Assembly (NCBI GenBank): GCA_036389035.1
Contig: DASVQQ010000031.1
Coordinates: 1 to 64,000 of the forward strand
Direction: 5' to 3'
DNA: 64,000 bases
Source: Jatrophihabitans sp.
Lineage (GTDB): Bacteria; Actinomycetota; Actinomycetes; Mycobacteriales; Jatrophihabitantaceae
Each line of letters starts with the position of its first letter. The stretch's first letter is position 1. Both the position numbers and the translations under genes were made by a program. The notes beneath the pieces are model-generated. The model had not been told where the DNA came from and made no database searches. It was given only the letters and a program-made list of their open reading frames with translations. This document shows, one piece after another, positions 56,720 through 64,000 of the stretch.

Positions 56720-58232
56720 TGTCATCCGGGTGATGGGCACCGAGGTCGAGTACGGGATCAGCCTGCCGGCCAACCCCAACGCCAACGCGATGCTGCTCTC
56801 GGCCCAGGTCGTCAACGGCTACGCCTCGCTGCTGCCCGGCGGCCGCCGCCGGCGCCCGGGCTGGGACTTCGAGGAGGAGTCCCCGCTGCGCGACGCCCGG
56901 GGCTTCGACCTGTCCGGCCCGAACAACGTCGCCGAGCAGTTCCTCGACGACGAGGAGGACGCCGGCCTGGCCAACGTGGTGCTGCCCAACGGCGCCCGGC
57001 TCTATGTCGACCACGCCCACCCGGAGTACTCGACGCCGGAGGTCACCTCACCGCTGGACGTCGTCCGCTTCGACAAGGCCGGCGAGCTGGTGATGACCGC
57101 GGCGGCCCGGCAGGTCGAACGGCTCAGCGGCACCACCATCACGCTCTACAAGAACAACACCGACAACAAAGGCGTCTCCTACGGCGCGCACGAGAACTAC
57201 CTGATGAGCCGGCAGACCCCGTTCGCCGCCATCGTCAGCCAGCTCACCCCGTTCTTCGTGACCCGGCAGGTCGTCTGCGGCGCCGGCCGGGTCGGCATCG
57301 GCCAGGACGGCCACCACCACGAGTTCCAGATCAGCCAGCGGGCCGACTTCTTCGAGGTCGAGGTGGGGCTGGAGACCACCCTGAAGCGACCGATCATCAA
57401 CACCCGGGACGAGCCACACGCCGACGCGGAGAAGTACCGGCGGCTGCACGTGATCCTGGGCGACGCCAACCTCGCCGAGCTGTCCACCTTTCTCAAGGTC
57501 GGCACCACGTCGCTGGTGCTGGCGATGATCGAGGACCACTGGCTCGGCGATGACCTCAGGATCGTCGAACCGGTGCGAGAGCTGCGGGCGGTCAGCCACG
57601 ACCCGTCGCTGCGGCACGCCATGCGGCTGCAGGACGGCCGGACGGTGACCGCGCTGCAACTGCAGGTGGAGTACCTGGAGCGGGCCCGCAAGTACGTCGA
57701 TGACCGTTACGGCAGCGACGTCGACCCGCAGACCGCGCAGGTCCTCACCGAGTGGGAGTCGGTGCTGACCCGGCTGGCCGAGGACCCGATGCTGCTGGCC
57801 GGCGAGCTGGACTGGGTGGCCAAGCTGCGGTTGCTGCGCGGCTTCGCCGACCGGGACGGCCTGGACTGGTCCTCGCCCCGGCTGCACGCCATCGACCTGC
57901 AGTACGCCGACATCCGGCCCGGCAAGGGCCTGTTCCACCGGCTCGTCCAGCGGGGCTCGATGCGCACCCTCATCGACCCGCACCAGGCCGTCACCGCGAT
58001 GAACGAGCCGCCGACCGACACCCGGGCCTACTTCCGCGGCGAATGCCTGCGCAGGTACCCCGACGCGGTGGCCGCGGCGTCCTGGGACTCGGTGATCTTC
58101 GACGTCGGGCAGCAGTCGCTGGTCCGGGTGCCCACCCTGGAACCGCTGCGCGGGTCCAAGGCGCACGTGCAGGATTTGCTGGACCGGTGCCCGACCGCGC
58201 AGTCACTGGTGCAGGAATTGCTGGGCCGCTGA
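56715..58232 (+). CDS. dop: Pup deamidase/depupylase
   Basis: 505 aa from GTG 56715. Glutamine-synthetase-fold enzyme that converts the C-terminal Gln of Pup to Glu and removes Pup from targets. [21 protein letters not shown] at the N-terminus with the catalytic acidic beta strand, the Dop-specific insertion loop at about 37-60 ([15 protein letters not shown]) absent from Paf[37 protein letters not shown] and [29 protein letters not shown]. It is paralogous to PafA, 5 kb downstream. Start coupled to the preceding mini-ORF by GTGA. Confidence 0.97.
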   Translation: MSVIRVMGTEVEYGISLPANPNANAMLLSAQVVNGYASLLPGGRRRRPGWDFEEESPLRDARGFDLSGPNNVAEQFLDDEEDAGLANVVLPNGARLYVDHAHPEYSTPEVTSPLDVVRFDKAGELVMTAAARQVERLSGTTITLYKNNTDNKGVSYGAHENYLMSRQTPFAAIVSQLTPFFVTRQVVCGAGRVGIGQDGHHHEFQISQRADFFEVEVGLETTLKRPIINTRDEPHADAEKYRRLHVILGDANLAELSTFLKVGTTSLVLAMIEDHWLGDDLRIVEPVRELRAVSHDPSLRHAMRLQDGRTVTALQLQVEYLERARKYVDDRYGSDVDPQTAQVLTEWESVLTRLAEDPMLLAGELDWVAKLRLLRGFADRDGLDWSSPRLHAIDLQYADIRPGKGLFHRLVQRGSMRTLIDPHQAVTAMNEPPTDTRAYFRGECLRRYPDAVAAASWDSVIFDVGQQSLVRVPTLEPLRGSKAHVQDLLDRCPTAQSLVQELLGR

Positions 58233-58343
58233 CTTTCGCTATGCCAACATTCACAGCTAATTGCCGATCCACGCGGCAACCGCGCAGCCTGAACTACTAG
58301 TGTCGAGGAGTACTCGCCGCCTGGCGGGTCTGCGGAGGTAATC

Positions 58344-58550
58344 ATGGCCAGTCACGAAGGTGGGCAGTCCCGTCCCGCCAAGCAGCGCGCGGATGTCGAC
58401 GAGGTAGCCGAGGACACCAGCACCGATATCGCCGAGCGTCACGAGAAGCTCAGCGACGACGTCGACGCGATCCTGGACGACATCGACGAGGTGCTCGAGA
58501 CCAACCCTGAGGACTTCGTCCGGAGTTTCGTCCAAAAGGGCGGCCAGTGA
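58344..58550 (+). CDS. pup: prokaryotic ubiquitin-like protein Pup
   Basis: 68 aa, acidic and mostly disordered, with the ARC-binding helix region ([34 protein letters not shown]) and C-terminus FVQKGGQ. The terminal Gln needs deamidation by Dop before PafA can ligate Pup to lysines. GGAGG lies 8 nt before ATG. The stop overlaps the prcB start by 4 nt (GTGA), so Pup and PrcB synthesis are coupled. Confidence 0.98.
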   Translation: MASHEGGQSRPAKQRADVDEVAEDTSTDIAERHEKLSDDVDAILDDIDEVLETNPEDFVRSFVQKGGQ

Positions 58551-59404
58551 GCGGTCACGGCGACAAGGCTCATGGACTACTGCGGTACGCGACGGCTCCC
58601 GGCTCGTCGTCCTTCGTCGAATTCATGTCGGCAGCCGCCGCCGAGCTGCTGCCCGGCCACCGCGCGCACGCCGTGAACGGGCCGGCCGGGCACGTCGCGG
58701 GGGCGGTGCACGCCACGACGATCGTGGCCGCGACCTTCAACGGCGGCGTGATCATGGCCGGTGACCGGCGCGCCACCATGGGCAACCTGATCGCCCAGCG
58801 CGACATCGAGAAGGTCTTCGCCGCCGATGAGCACTCCCTGGTCGGCATCGCCGGCACCGCCGGCATCGCGATCGAGCTGGTCCGGCTCTTCCAGGTCGAG
58901 CTCGAGCATTACGAGAAGATCGAGGGCACCGCGCTCACCCTCGACGGCAAGGCCAACCGGCTCGCGACGATGATCCGGGGCAACCTGGGCGCGGCCATGC
59001 AGGGTCTGGCCGTGGTGCCGCTGTTCGCCGGCTATGACGTCGACAGCGCGGCCGTCCAGGGTTCGGCCACCGCCGGGCGGATCTACAGCTACGACGTCAC
59101 CGGCGGGCGCTACCCGGAGCAGTACTACCACTCGGTGGGCTCCGGCTCGGTGTTCGCCAAGGGCGCGCTGAAGAAGCTCTGGCGCCCGGGGTTGAGCGAG
59201 GAGGAGGCGGTCGCGGTCGTGGTCGAGGCCCTCTACGACGCGGCCGACGACGACTCGGCAACCGGTGGCCCGGACCTGACCAGGCGGATCTACCCCGTCG
59301 TCTACGCGGCCACCGCCGACGGCACCCGCCGGGTGGCCGAGAGCAGCCTGGACGCCGTGGTGCGGGCGCTGCTGGAACGTCGCGCGACCGCGCCCGGCTC
59401 CTGA
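58547..59404 (+). CDS. prcB: 20S proteasome beta subunit
   Basis: 285 aa. Propeptide of 56 residues, then the catalytic Thr57 of [21 protein letters not shown]; the Lys, Asp and Ser of the active site lie in [19 protein letters not shown] and [13 protein letters not shown]. The residue before the cleavage point is Ala (HAT-TIV), where Mycobacterium has Gly. Forms the two inner proteolytic rings. Overlaps pup by 4 nt. Confidence 0.97.
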   Translation: MSGHGDKAHGLLRYATAPGSSSFVEFMSAAAAELLPGHRAHAVNGPAGHVAGAVHATTIVAATFNGGVIMAGDRRATMGNLIAQRDIEKVFAADEHSLVGIAGTAGIAIELVRLFQVELEHYEKIEGTALTLDGKANRLATMIRGNLGAAMQGLAVVPLFAGYDVDSAAVQGSATAGRIYSYDVTGGRYPEQYYHSVGSGSVFAKGALKKLWRPGLSEEEAVAVVVEALYDAADDDSATGGPDLTRRIYPVVYAATADGTRRVAESSLDAVVRALLERRATAPGS

Positions 59405-59473
59405 GCCACCGCACGACTCCGTCATCAACGGCCAGCCGCCGGCTGTCGAACCTAGGAACCGGAGAAACATCTC

Positions 59474-60361
59474 ATGTCGATGCCGTTCTACGCCTCGGCC
59501 GAGCAGATCATGCGCGACCGGTCCGAGTACGCCCGCAAGGGGATCGCTCGCGGCCGCAGCGTGGTGGTGCTGACCTACGCCGACGGCGTGCTGTTCGTCG
59601 CCGAGAACACCAGCTCGGCGCTGCACAAGGTGTCTGAGATCTATGACCGGATCGGTTTCGCCGCGGTCGGCAAGTACAACGAGTTCGAGAACCTGCGGGT
59701 GGCCGGCATCCGGCTGGCCGACCTGCGCGGCTACTCCTACGACCGCCGGGACGTCACCGCCCGGGCGCTGGCCAACGCCTACGCCCAGACCCTCGGCTCG
59801 ATCTTCACCGAGCAGCAGAAGCCCTACGAGGTCGAGCTGTGCGTGGCCGAGGTGGGCCCGGTGGCGGGGGAGGACCAGCTCTACCGGCTGTCCTATGACG
59901 GCACCATCGTCGACGAGCCGGACTTTCTGGTGATGGGCGGCCAGGCCGACACGGTCGCCGGCGCGCTCAAGAAGTCCTACCGCGCCAACCTGCCGCTGGC
60001 CGAAGCGGTGTCGGTCGCGGTCCAGGCGCTGGGTTCGGTCGGCGGCGAGGGCGGCGCGGGCCGGGTGCTGGTGGCTGAGAGCCTCGAGGTGGCGGTGCTG
60101 GATCGCAACCGGGGCAACCGCAAGTTCCGGCGCATCGTCGGCCCCGCGTTGAGCAGCCTGCTGCCGGCCAACGGCTCCGTCGCGGCCGAGCCGCGGTCCC
60201 AGGTCACCGCGGCGGACGGCACGCTGGTCGAGTCCACCGGTCCTGTCGAGGGCGGCGGGGCCGCTGAGGGCACGAGCACTGGCACCGGGGGCCTGGGCAC
60301 CGCTGACGAGGCCACCGGAGCCGACACCCCGCCGACGCCGGCCGGCCCGGACGAGTCCTGA
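59474..60361 (+). CDS. prcA: 20S proteasome alpha subunit
   Basis: 295 aa; ATG preceded by CGGAG. N-terminal gate region [33 protein letters not shown], then the alpha-type core ([61 protein letters not shown]). From about 235 a long Gly/Thr/Ala-rich tail, longer than in Mycobacterium. The TGA stop is followed in frame by 21 coding-like codons (see findings). Confidence 0.97.
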   Translation: MSMPFYASAEQIMRDRSEYARKGIARGRSVVVLTYADGVLFVAENTSSALHKVSEIYDRIGFAAVGKYNEFENLRVAGIRLADLRGYSYDRRDVTARALANAYAQTLGSIFTEQQKPYEVELCVAEVGPVAGEDQLYRLSYDGTIVDEPDFLVMGGQADTVAGALKKSYRANLPLAEAVSVAVQALGSVGGEGGAGRVLVAESLEVAVLDRNRGNRKFRRIVGPALSSLLPANGSVAAEPRSQVTAADGTLVESTGPVEGGGAAEGTSTGTGGLGTADEATGADTPPTPAGPDES

Positions 60362-60477
60362 CCCAGCCGCGACCACCTTGAGGCCGACGAGCGGGGCAAG
60401 ATCATCTACCTGGTGCGCGACGCCTGAGAACTGGTGCGGACGCCTGAGGGCTGGCGCTGGACGCCCGCCGGCGAGAC

Positions 60478-60999
60478 TCAGCCGGCCACCACGTCGTCGC
60501 CGGACAGGCTGACCTTCACCGAATCCAACGGCGCCCGGGCCGGGCCCCGCAGCACCGCGCCCTTGAGGTCGAAGAGCGAGCCGTGGCACGGGCAGTCCAG
60601 CTCCTTGCCGGCCGGTATCACCGTGCAGCCCTCATGGGTGCAGATCGCGCTGTACGCGGCAACCGTGGTGTCGGTCGGCCGGGTGATGATGATGTCCCCG
60701 CCGTCCGGGCCGCGGGCCGAGATGGCCTCGCCGACCTTGATGTCGGACAGCTTGGCCAGCGACTTGCCCGAGGCGGCCGCGCTGGAGCTGGGGGCGGCGG
60801 CGCTGGTGGACCCGGTGGCCGCGCTGGAGCCGGTGCCAGCGGGTGCGCTGGTCGCCACGGTCGGCTCGCTGGTGGGCGACTTCGCCTGCGAGCAGCCGAT
60901 CAGGGCGATCCCGGGTATCCCCACGGCGCCGACCGCCAGCACGCTGCGGCGGCTGACACCCGTGGCCGGCGAGTGCTCGTCGTTGTGCTCTTTGCTCAT
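60478..60999 (-). CDS. Rieske 2Fe-2S lipoprotein, Tat-exported
   Basis: 173 aa. Twin-arginine segment GVSRRSVLAVGAVGIPGIALIGCSQ with lipobox ALIGC near residue 37, a Ser/Thr/Ala linker (40-80), then a Rieske domain with both ligand pairs: ICTHEGC and CPCHGSLFD. Predicted to be a membrane-anchored extracytoplasmic redox protein, similar to standalone Rieske lipoproteins of unknown partner. The preceding codon is TTG, so ATG 60999 is the start; TTGGAG is upstream. Convergent with prcA, divergent from the sigma factor gene. A SigL-type promoter (TGAACC-N16-CGTTGG) on the minus strand precedes it. Confidence 0.92.
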   Translation of the reverse strand: MSKEHNDEHSPATGVSRRSVLAVGAVGIPGIALIGCSQAKSPTSEPTVATSAPAGTGSSAATGSTSAAAPSSSAAASGKSLAKLSDIKVGEAISARGPDGGDIIITRPTDTTVAAYSAICTHEGCTVIPAGKELDCPCHGSLFDLKGAVLRGPARAPLDSVKVSLSGDDVVAG

Positions 61000-61051
61000 C
61001 AACCGACTCCAAGTCCTGTGCTCGTCACTGTTATTGCTCGCTCAAGTAATG

Positions 61052-61079
61052 CCAACGGATTCGGCGCTCGATCGGTTCA
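61052..61079 (-). promoter_or_regulatory. ECF/SigL-type promoter for the Rieske gene
   Basis: On the minus strand: -35 TGAACC (61079-61074), 16-nt spacer, -10 CGTTGG (61057-61052). This matches the mycobacterial SigL consensus TGAACC-N16-CGT as I recall it. It is about 53 nt upstream of the Rieske start codon. Confidence 0.7.
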
Positions 61080-61092
61080 GCTGGAGCAGAAT

Positions 61093-61120
61093 TGAACCGC
61101 CCGGGCAGCTCGGCCGTATG
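61093..61120 (+). promoter_or_regulatory. ECF/SigL-type promoter for the sigma/anti-sigma operon
   Basis: -35 TGAACC (61093-61098), 16-nt spacer, -10 CGTATG (61115-61120), 65 nt before the sigma factor start. Same -35 hexamer and same spacing as the divergent site, implying autoregulation. Confidence 0.72.
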
Positions 61121-61184
61121 TATTCCGGGTGGCTTTTACGCTGACCGACCGCCGCCACACCGACCGTCAGGAGAGAGAGCCCGG

Positions 61185-61718
61185 ATGCCAGCCGATCGCA
61201 GCGCGGTCGATGAGCGTGAGTTCATGCAGGCTCTGCATGACGAGCACGCGGCGGCGCTGTGGGCCTTCGCGGTGCGGCTGACCGGCGGCGACCGCCAGGC
61301 CGCCGAAGACGTGGTGCAGGAGACCCTGCTGCGAGCCTGGCGCCACCCCGACAGCCCGGCCTTCACGGCCGAGCAGACCGGTGCGGCCCGCGGCTGGCTG
61401 TACACGGTGGCCCGCCGCATCGTGATCGACGAATGGCGCTCACGCAGCGTGCGCCCGGAAAAGCTGGTGTCGGCCGTTCCCGAGTCCCCGGTCGCCGACC
61501 ACACCGACGCCCTCATCGAATCCCGCCTGATCGCCGACGCGCTGCTGCGGCTGAGCCCCGAGCACCGGGCCGTCCTGGTCGAGCTGTTCTACCGGCGATC
61601 GAGCGTGCGCGAGGCCGCCTACCATCTCCAGATCGCGGAGGGGACCGTGAAGTCTCGCTCGCATTACGCGCTGCGAGCCCTCAAGCTGGCGCTGAACGAG
61701 ATCGGAGCCCTGCCATGA
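61185..61718 (+). CDS. ECF sigma factor (SigL-like)
   Basis: 177 aa from ATG 61185 with AGGAGAGAGAG upstream. Sigma-70 region 2 at about 15-85 (HDEHAAALWAFAVRLTGGDRQAAEDVVQETLLRAWRHP) and region 4 at 115-170 (LIADALLRLSPEHRAVLVELFYRRSSVREAAYHLQIAEGTVKSRSHYALRALK). Directs RNA polymerase to ECF promoters; its own upstream region carries one. Overlaps the anti-sigma gene by 4 nt (ATGA). The extension of the frame upstream to 61092 covers the promoter and is rejected. Confidence 0.95.
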   Translation: MPADRSAVDEREFMQALHDEHAAALWAFAVRLTGGDRQAAEDVVQETLLRAWRHPDSPAFTAEQTGAARGWLYTVARRIVIDEWRSRSVRPEKLVSAVPESPVADHTDALIESRLIADALLRLSPEHRAVLVELFYRRSSVREAAYHLQIAEGTVKSRSHYALRALKLALNEIGALP

Positions 61719-62428
61719 CCGGCCCGGACGAGCACGACCGCCCGGGTTCTGGTGGCATCGATGCCGAACATGCCCGCTTCGAGTTCGACGACGCCGCCTA
61801 CCTGCTGGGCGCGCTGGACGCCGAGCGGCGCCAGGCCTTCGAACGGCACCTGACGCGGTGCCCGATCTGCAGTGACCGGATCGCCGAGCTCGGTGGCCTG
61901 CCGCAGGTGCTGAGCCGTGCCGACTTCTCGGCCTGGTTCCCGGAACCGCCGCCGGACACGCTGCTGCCCAGACTGCTGCGCCAGGTCACGGTCAGCCGGC
62001 GGCGACGGGCCTGGCGGATCGGCTCACTCGTGGCCGCGGCGGCCTGCCTGCTGGCCCTGCTGGCCACCGCCGGGGTGCTGGGCTGGCAACACACGCACCG
62101 GCCGCAGACCCTGGTGATGCAACCGGTCGGGCCGAACGCCGCCGGGGTGCACGCCACCGTGCAGCTGACCGGATCCGGCTCGGGCACCCGGGTCAAGCTG
62201 GTCTGCGGCTACTCCGACGGCAGCGGCCACTACCCGCGCCGGACGTACACCACCTACCGGATGGTGATCTTCAACCGGGGCGGTGAGATGGTCGATCTCG
62301 GCAGCTGGGCGCCGCAGCCGGACGAGGACGTCCAGATCACCAGGACCAGCCCGTGGCCGCGCCAGAGCATCAGCCGGATCGAGGTGTCCGACGGCCAGGG
62401 CCGCCCGGTGCTCCGGTTGCGCTTGTAG
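61715..62428 (+). CDS. zinc-type (ZAS) transmembrane anti-sigma factor (RslA-like)
   Basis: 237 aa. Cytosolic N-terminal anti-sigma domain with the zinc motif HLTRCPICSDRIAEL near residue 46 (HxxxCxxC), a membrane helix at about 103-125 (GSLVAAAACLLALLATAGVLGW), and an extracytoplasmic C-terminal beta domain (GVHATVQLTGSGSGTRVKLVCGYSDG) that resembles the sensor part of RskA/RslA proteins. It should hold the SigL-like factor inactive until oxidation or proteolysis releases it. ATG overlaps the sigma stop. Confidence 0.94.
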   Translation: MTGPDEHDRPGSGGIDAEHARFEFDDAAYLLGALDAERRQAFERHLTRCPICSDRIAELGGLPQVLSRADFSAWFPEPPPDTLLPRLLRQVTVSRRRRAWRIGSLVAAAACLLALLATAGVLGWQHTHRPQTLVMQPVGPNAAGVHATVQLTGSGSGTRVKLVCGYSDGSGHYPRRTYTTYRMVIFNRGGEMVDLGSWAPQPDEDVQITRTSPWPRQSISRIEVSDGQGRPVLRLRL

Positions 62429-62503
62429 CGGCGGCCGAAAAGGATGTGCGATGACGCAAGCACAAGGCGCGCATCTCACCCGTTCGCTGACTAGGCTGGG
62501 CTC

Positions 62504-63862
62504 GTGCAGCGACGTATCTTCGGTATCGAGAACGAATACGGTGTGACCTGCACCTTCGAAGGTCAACGCCGGCTCAGTCCTGACGAGGTGGCCCGGTACC
62601 TGTTCCGGCGGGTGGTGAGCTGGGGCAGGTCCTCCAACGTCTTCCTGCGCAACGGCGCCCGGCTCTACCTCGACGTGGGCAGCCACCCTGAGTACGCCAC
62701 CCCCGAATGCGACTCGCTGCTCAGCCTGGTCACCCACGACAAGGCCGGTGAGCGGATCCTGGAGGGCCTGCTGATCGACGCCGAGAAGCGGCTCAACGAC
62801 GAGGGCATCGCCGGCGACATCTACCTGTTCAAGAACAACACCGACTCGGCCGGCAACTCCTACGGCTGCCACGAGAACTTCCTGGTGGCCCGGCACGGTG
62901 AGTTCAGCCGGATGGCCGACGTGCTGATCCCGTTCCTGGTCACCCGGCAGCTGATCTGCGGCGCCGGAAAGGTGCTGCAGACGCCCCGGGGGGCGGTGTA
63001 CTGCCTCAGCCAGCGGGCCGAGCACATCTGGGAGGGCGTCTCCTCGGCCACCACCCGGTCCAGGCCGATCATCAACACCCGCGACGAGCCGCACGCCGAC
63101 GCCGAGCGCTACCGGCGGCTGCACGTCATCGTCGGTGACTCCAACATGAACGAGTCCACCACCCTGCTCAAGGTGGGCAGCGCCGACCTGGTGCTGCGGA
63201 TGATGGAGCAGGGGATCACCTTCAAGGACCTGACCCTGGAGAACCCGATCCGGGCGATCCGCGAGATCAGCCACGACCTGACCGGCAGCCGGCAGGTCAA
63301 GCTGGCCAACGGCCGGCAGGCCAGCGCCAGCGAGATCCAGCGGGAGTACTTCGAGAAGGCCCGGACCTTCGTCGACGCCACCGGCTCGGACCCGGTCACC
63401 GAGCAGGTGCTCGACCTGTGGGGCCGCACCCTGAAAGCGGTCGAGTCCGGTGACCTGAGCCTGATCGACCGCGAGATCGACTGGGCCACCAAGTACCAGC
63501 TGCTGGAGCGCTACCGGCACCGCTATGACCTGCCGCTGTCCTCGCCGCGGATCGCCCAGCTCGATCTCACCTATCACGACATCCGGCGTGACCGGGGCCT
63601 GTACTACCTGCTGGCCAACCGCGGCGCGGTCACCAGGACGACCACCGACCTGGCGGTGTTCGAGGCCAAGAGCGTGCCGCCCCAGACCACCCGGGCCAAG
63701 CTGCGCGGGGAGTTCATCAAGCGTGCCCAGGAGACCCGGCGCGATTTCACGGTGGACTGGGTCCACCTCAAATTGAACGACCAGGCGCAGCGGACGGTGC
63801 TGTGCAAGGACCCGTTCCGAGCGGTCGATGATCGGGTCGAGAAGCTGATTGCCTCGATGTGA
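62504..63862 (+). CDS. pafA: Pup--protein ligase
   Basis: 452 aa from GTG 62504. Glutamine-synthetase-fold ligase joining deamidated Pup to target lysines: [22 protein letters not shown] with catalytic Glu strand, [71 protein letters not shown] and [28 protein letters not shown]. Lacks the Dop-specific loop, separating it from Dop. TAGGCT at 62492-62497 is 6 nt upstream, so the message is probably leaderless. Confidence 0.97.
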   Translation: MQRRIFGIENEYGVTCTFEGQRRLSPDEVARYLFRRVVSWGRSSNVFLRNGARLYLDVGSHPEYATPECDSLLSLVTHDKAGERILEGLLIDAEKRLNDEGIAGDIYLFKNNTDSAGNSYGCHENFLVARHGEFSRMADVLIPFLVTRQLICGAGKVLQTPRGAVYCLSQRAEHIWEGVSSATTRSRPIINTRDEPHADAERYRRLHVIVGDSNMNESTTLLKVGSADLVLRMMEQGITFKDLTLENPIRAIREISHDLTGSRQVKLANGRQASASEIQREYFEKARTFVDATGSDPVTEQVLDLWGRTLKAVESGDLSLIDREIDWATKYQLLERYRHRYDLPLSSPRIAQLDLTYHDIRRDRGLYYLLANRGAVTRTTTDLAVFEAKSVPPQTTRAKLRGEFIKRAQETRRDFTVDWVHLKLNDQAQRTVLCKDPFRAVDDRVEKLIASM

Positions 63863-63942
63863 ACGCCCAGGCTCGACGAACCCGGCAGTCCGCTCGGGGT
63901 GGCGCGCCGCACGGGCGCGGCCGTCGCCTACCGTTGTCGGAC

Positions 63943-64000
63943 ATGGCGGCGCGTCGGCAGCAACGACTGGTCTCACTGGTGTTGTGCCTGCTCTCGACCC
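63943..64000 (+). CDS. pafB: PafB-like WYL-domain regulator, 5' end only
   Basis: Only the first 19 codons are present before the window ends (MAARRQQRLVSLVLCLLST), matching the start of the PafB/WYL helix-turn-helix family, which lies downstream of pafA in actinobacteria and controls the DNA-damage regulon with PafC. TACCGT at 63929-63934 is 8 nt before ATG 63943. Confidence 0.7.
   Translation, partial: MAARRQQRLVSLVLCLLST

Noticed and set aside
62024..63976. 650-codon open frame antisense to pafA and the anti-sigma gene
   Set aside because: Low-complexity His/Gln/Val composition and complete conserved genes on the + strand.

Overview
The window is high-GC actinobacterial chromosome. Lineage markers are a Pup-proteasome locus (arc/mpa, dop, pup, prcB, prcA, pafA and the start of pafB), mycothiol ligase mshC, DUF3090, SCO1664-like and DUF5703 proteins, and an F420-type LLM oxidoreductase. 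The genus cannot be named from sequence alone. It looks like a free-living, secondary-metabolite-producing actinomycete outside Mycobacterium.

Region A (1-23823) is a nonribosomal peptide biosynthetic cluster with visibly lower GC than the right half. Three NRPS genes make a three-module line: A-T (12901-14715), C-A-T (14731-17862) and C-A-T-TE (3902 to beyond base 1), with an MbtH protein. Around them are LeuA-, LeuC- and LeuD-like enzymes plus a class IV aminotransferase, i.e. a 2-oxo-acid chain-extension set without LeuB. There are also an iron/2-oxoglutarate oxygenase of the free-amino-acid hydroxylase type, an M20 amidohydrolase, a SnoaL-like protein, an FMN protein like the glutamate synthase core, an ATP-grasp ligase and an asparaginyl-tRNA synthetase paralogue lacking the anticodon-binding domain. 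Regulators are a response regulator without a phospho-acceptor Asp, an XRE protein and an ArsR-like repressor co-transcribed with an MFS exporter. The terminal A domain reads as Asn-like, which fits the asparagine-synthetase-like aaRS paralogue. I do not recognise this gene combination as a known pathway; it is the best candidate here for an undescribed system.

Region B (23824-29157) is accessory: a methyltransferase, a lipoprotein, a double TerD-domain protein, several small unknown proteins and tRNA-Leu(GAG), whose 3' end faces the accessory side.

Region C (29219-53273) is a dense housekeeping core: an M20 peptidase, a sulfite-oxidase-like molybdoenzyme, a RecD2-like helicase, an aldo/keto reductase, an LLM oxidoreductase, UppP, a histidine phosphatase, DUF3090, SCO1664, mshC, a PP2C phosphatase, a PAC2 protein, metH, a HAD hydrolase, a RecB-type nuclease, lepB, an M50-CBS protease, TrmI and a ferredoxin. 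Many starts lie 6-8 nt after a TANNNT -10 hexamer, the layout of leaderless mRNAs.

Region D (53455-64000) is the Pup-proteasome locus. Its oddities are an MFS gene between arc and dop, a chain of four tiny ORFs joined by 4-nt stop/start overlaps running into dop, a coding-like in-frame extension past the prcA stop, and an inserted Rieske lipoprotein plus ECF sigma/anti-sigma pair. The latter share a divergent promoter region with a SigL-type site (TGAACC-N16-CGT) on each strand.
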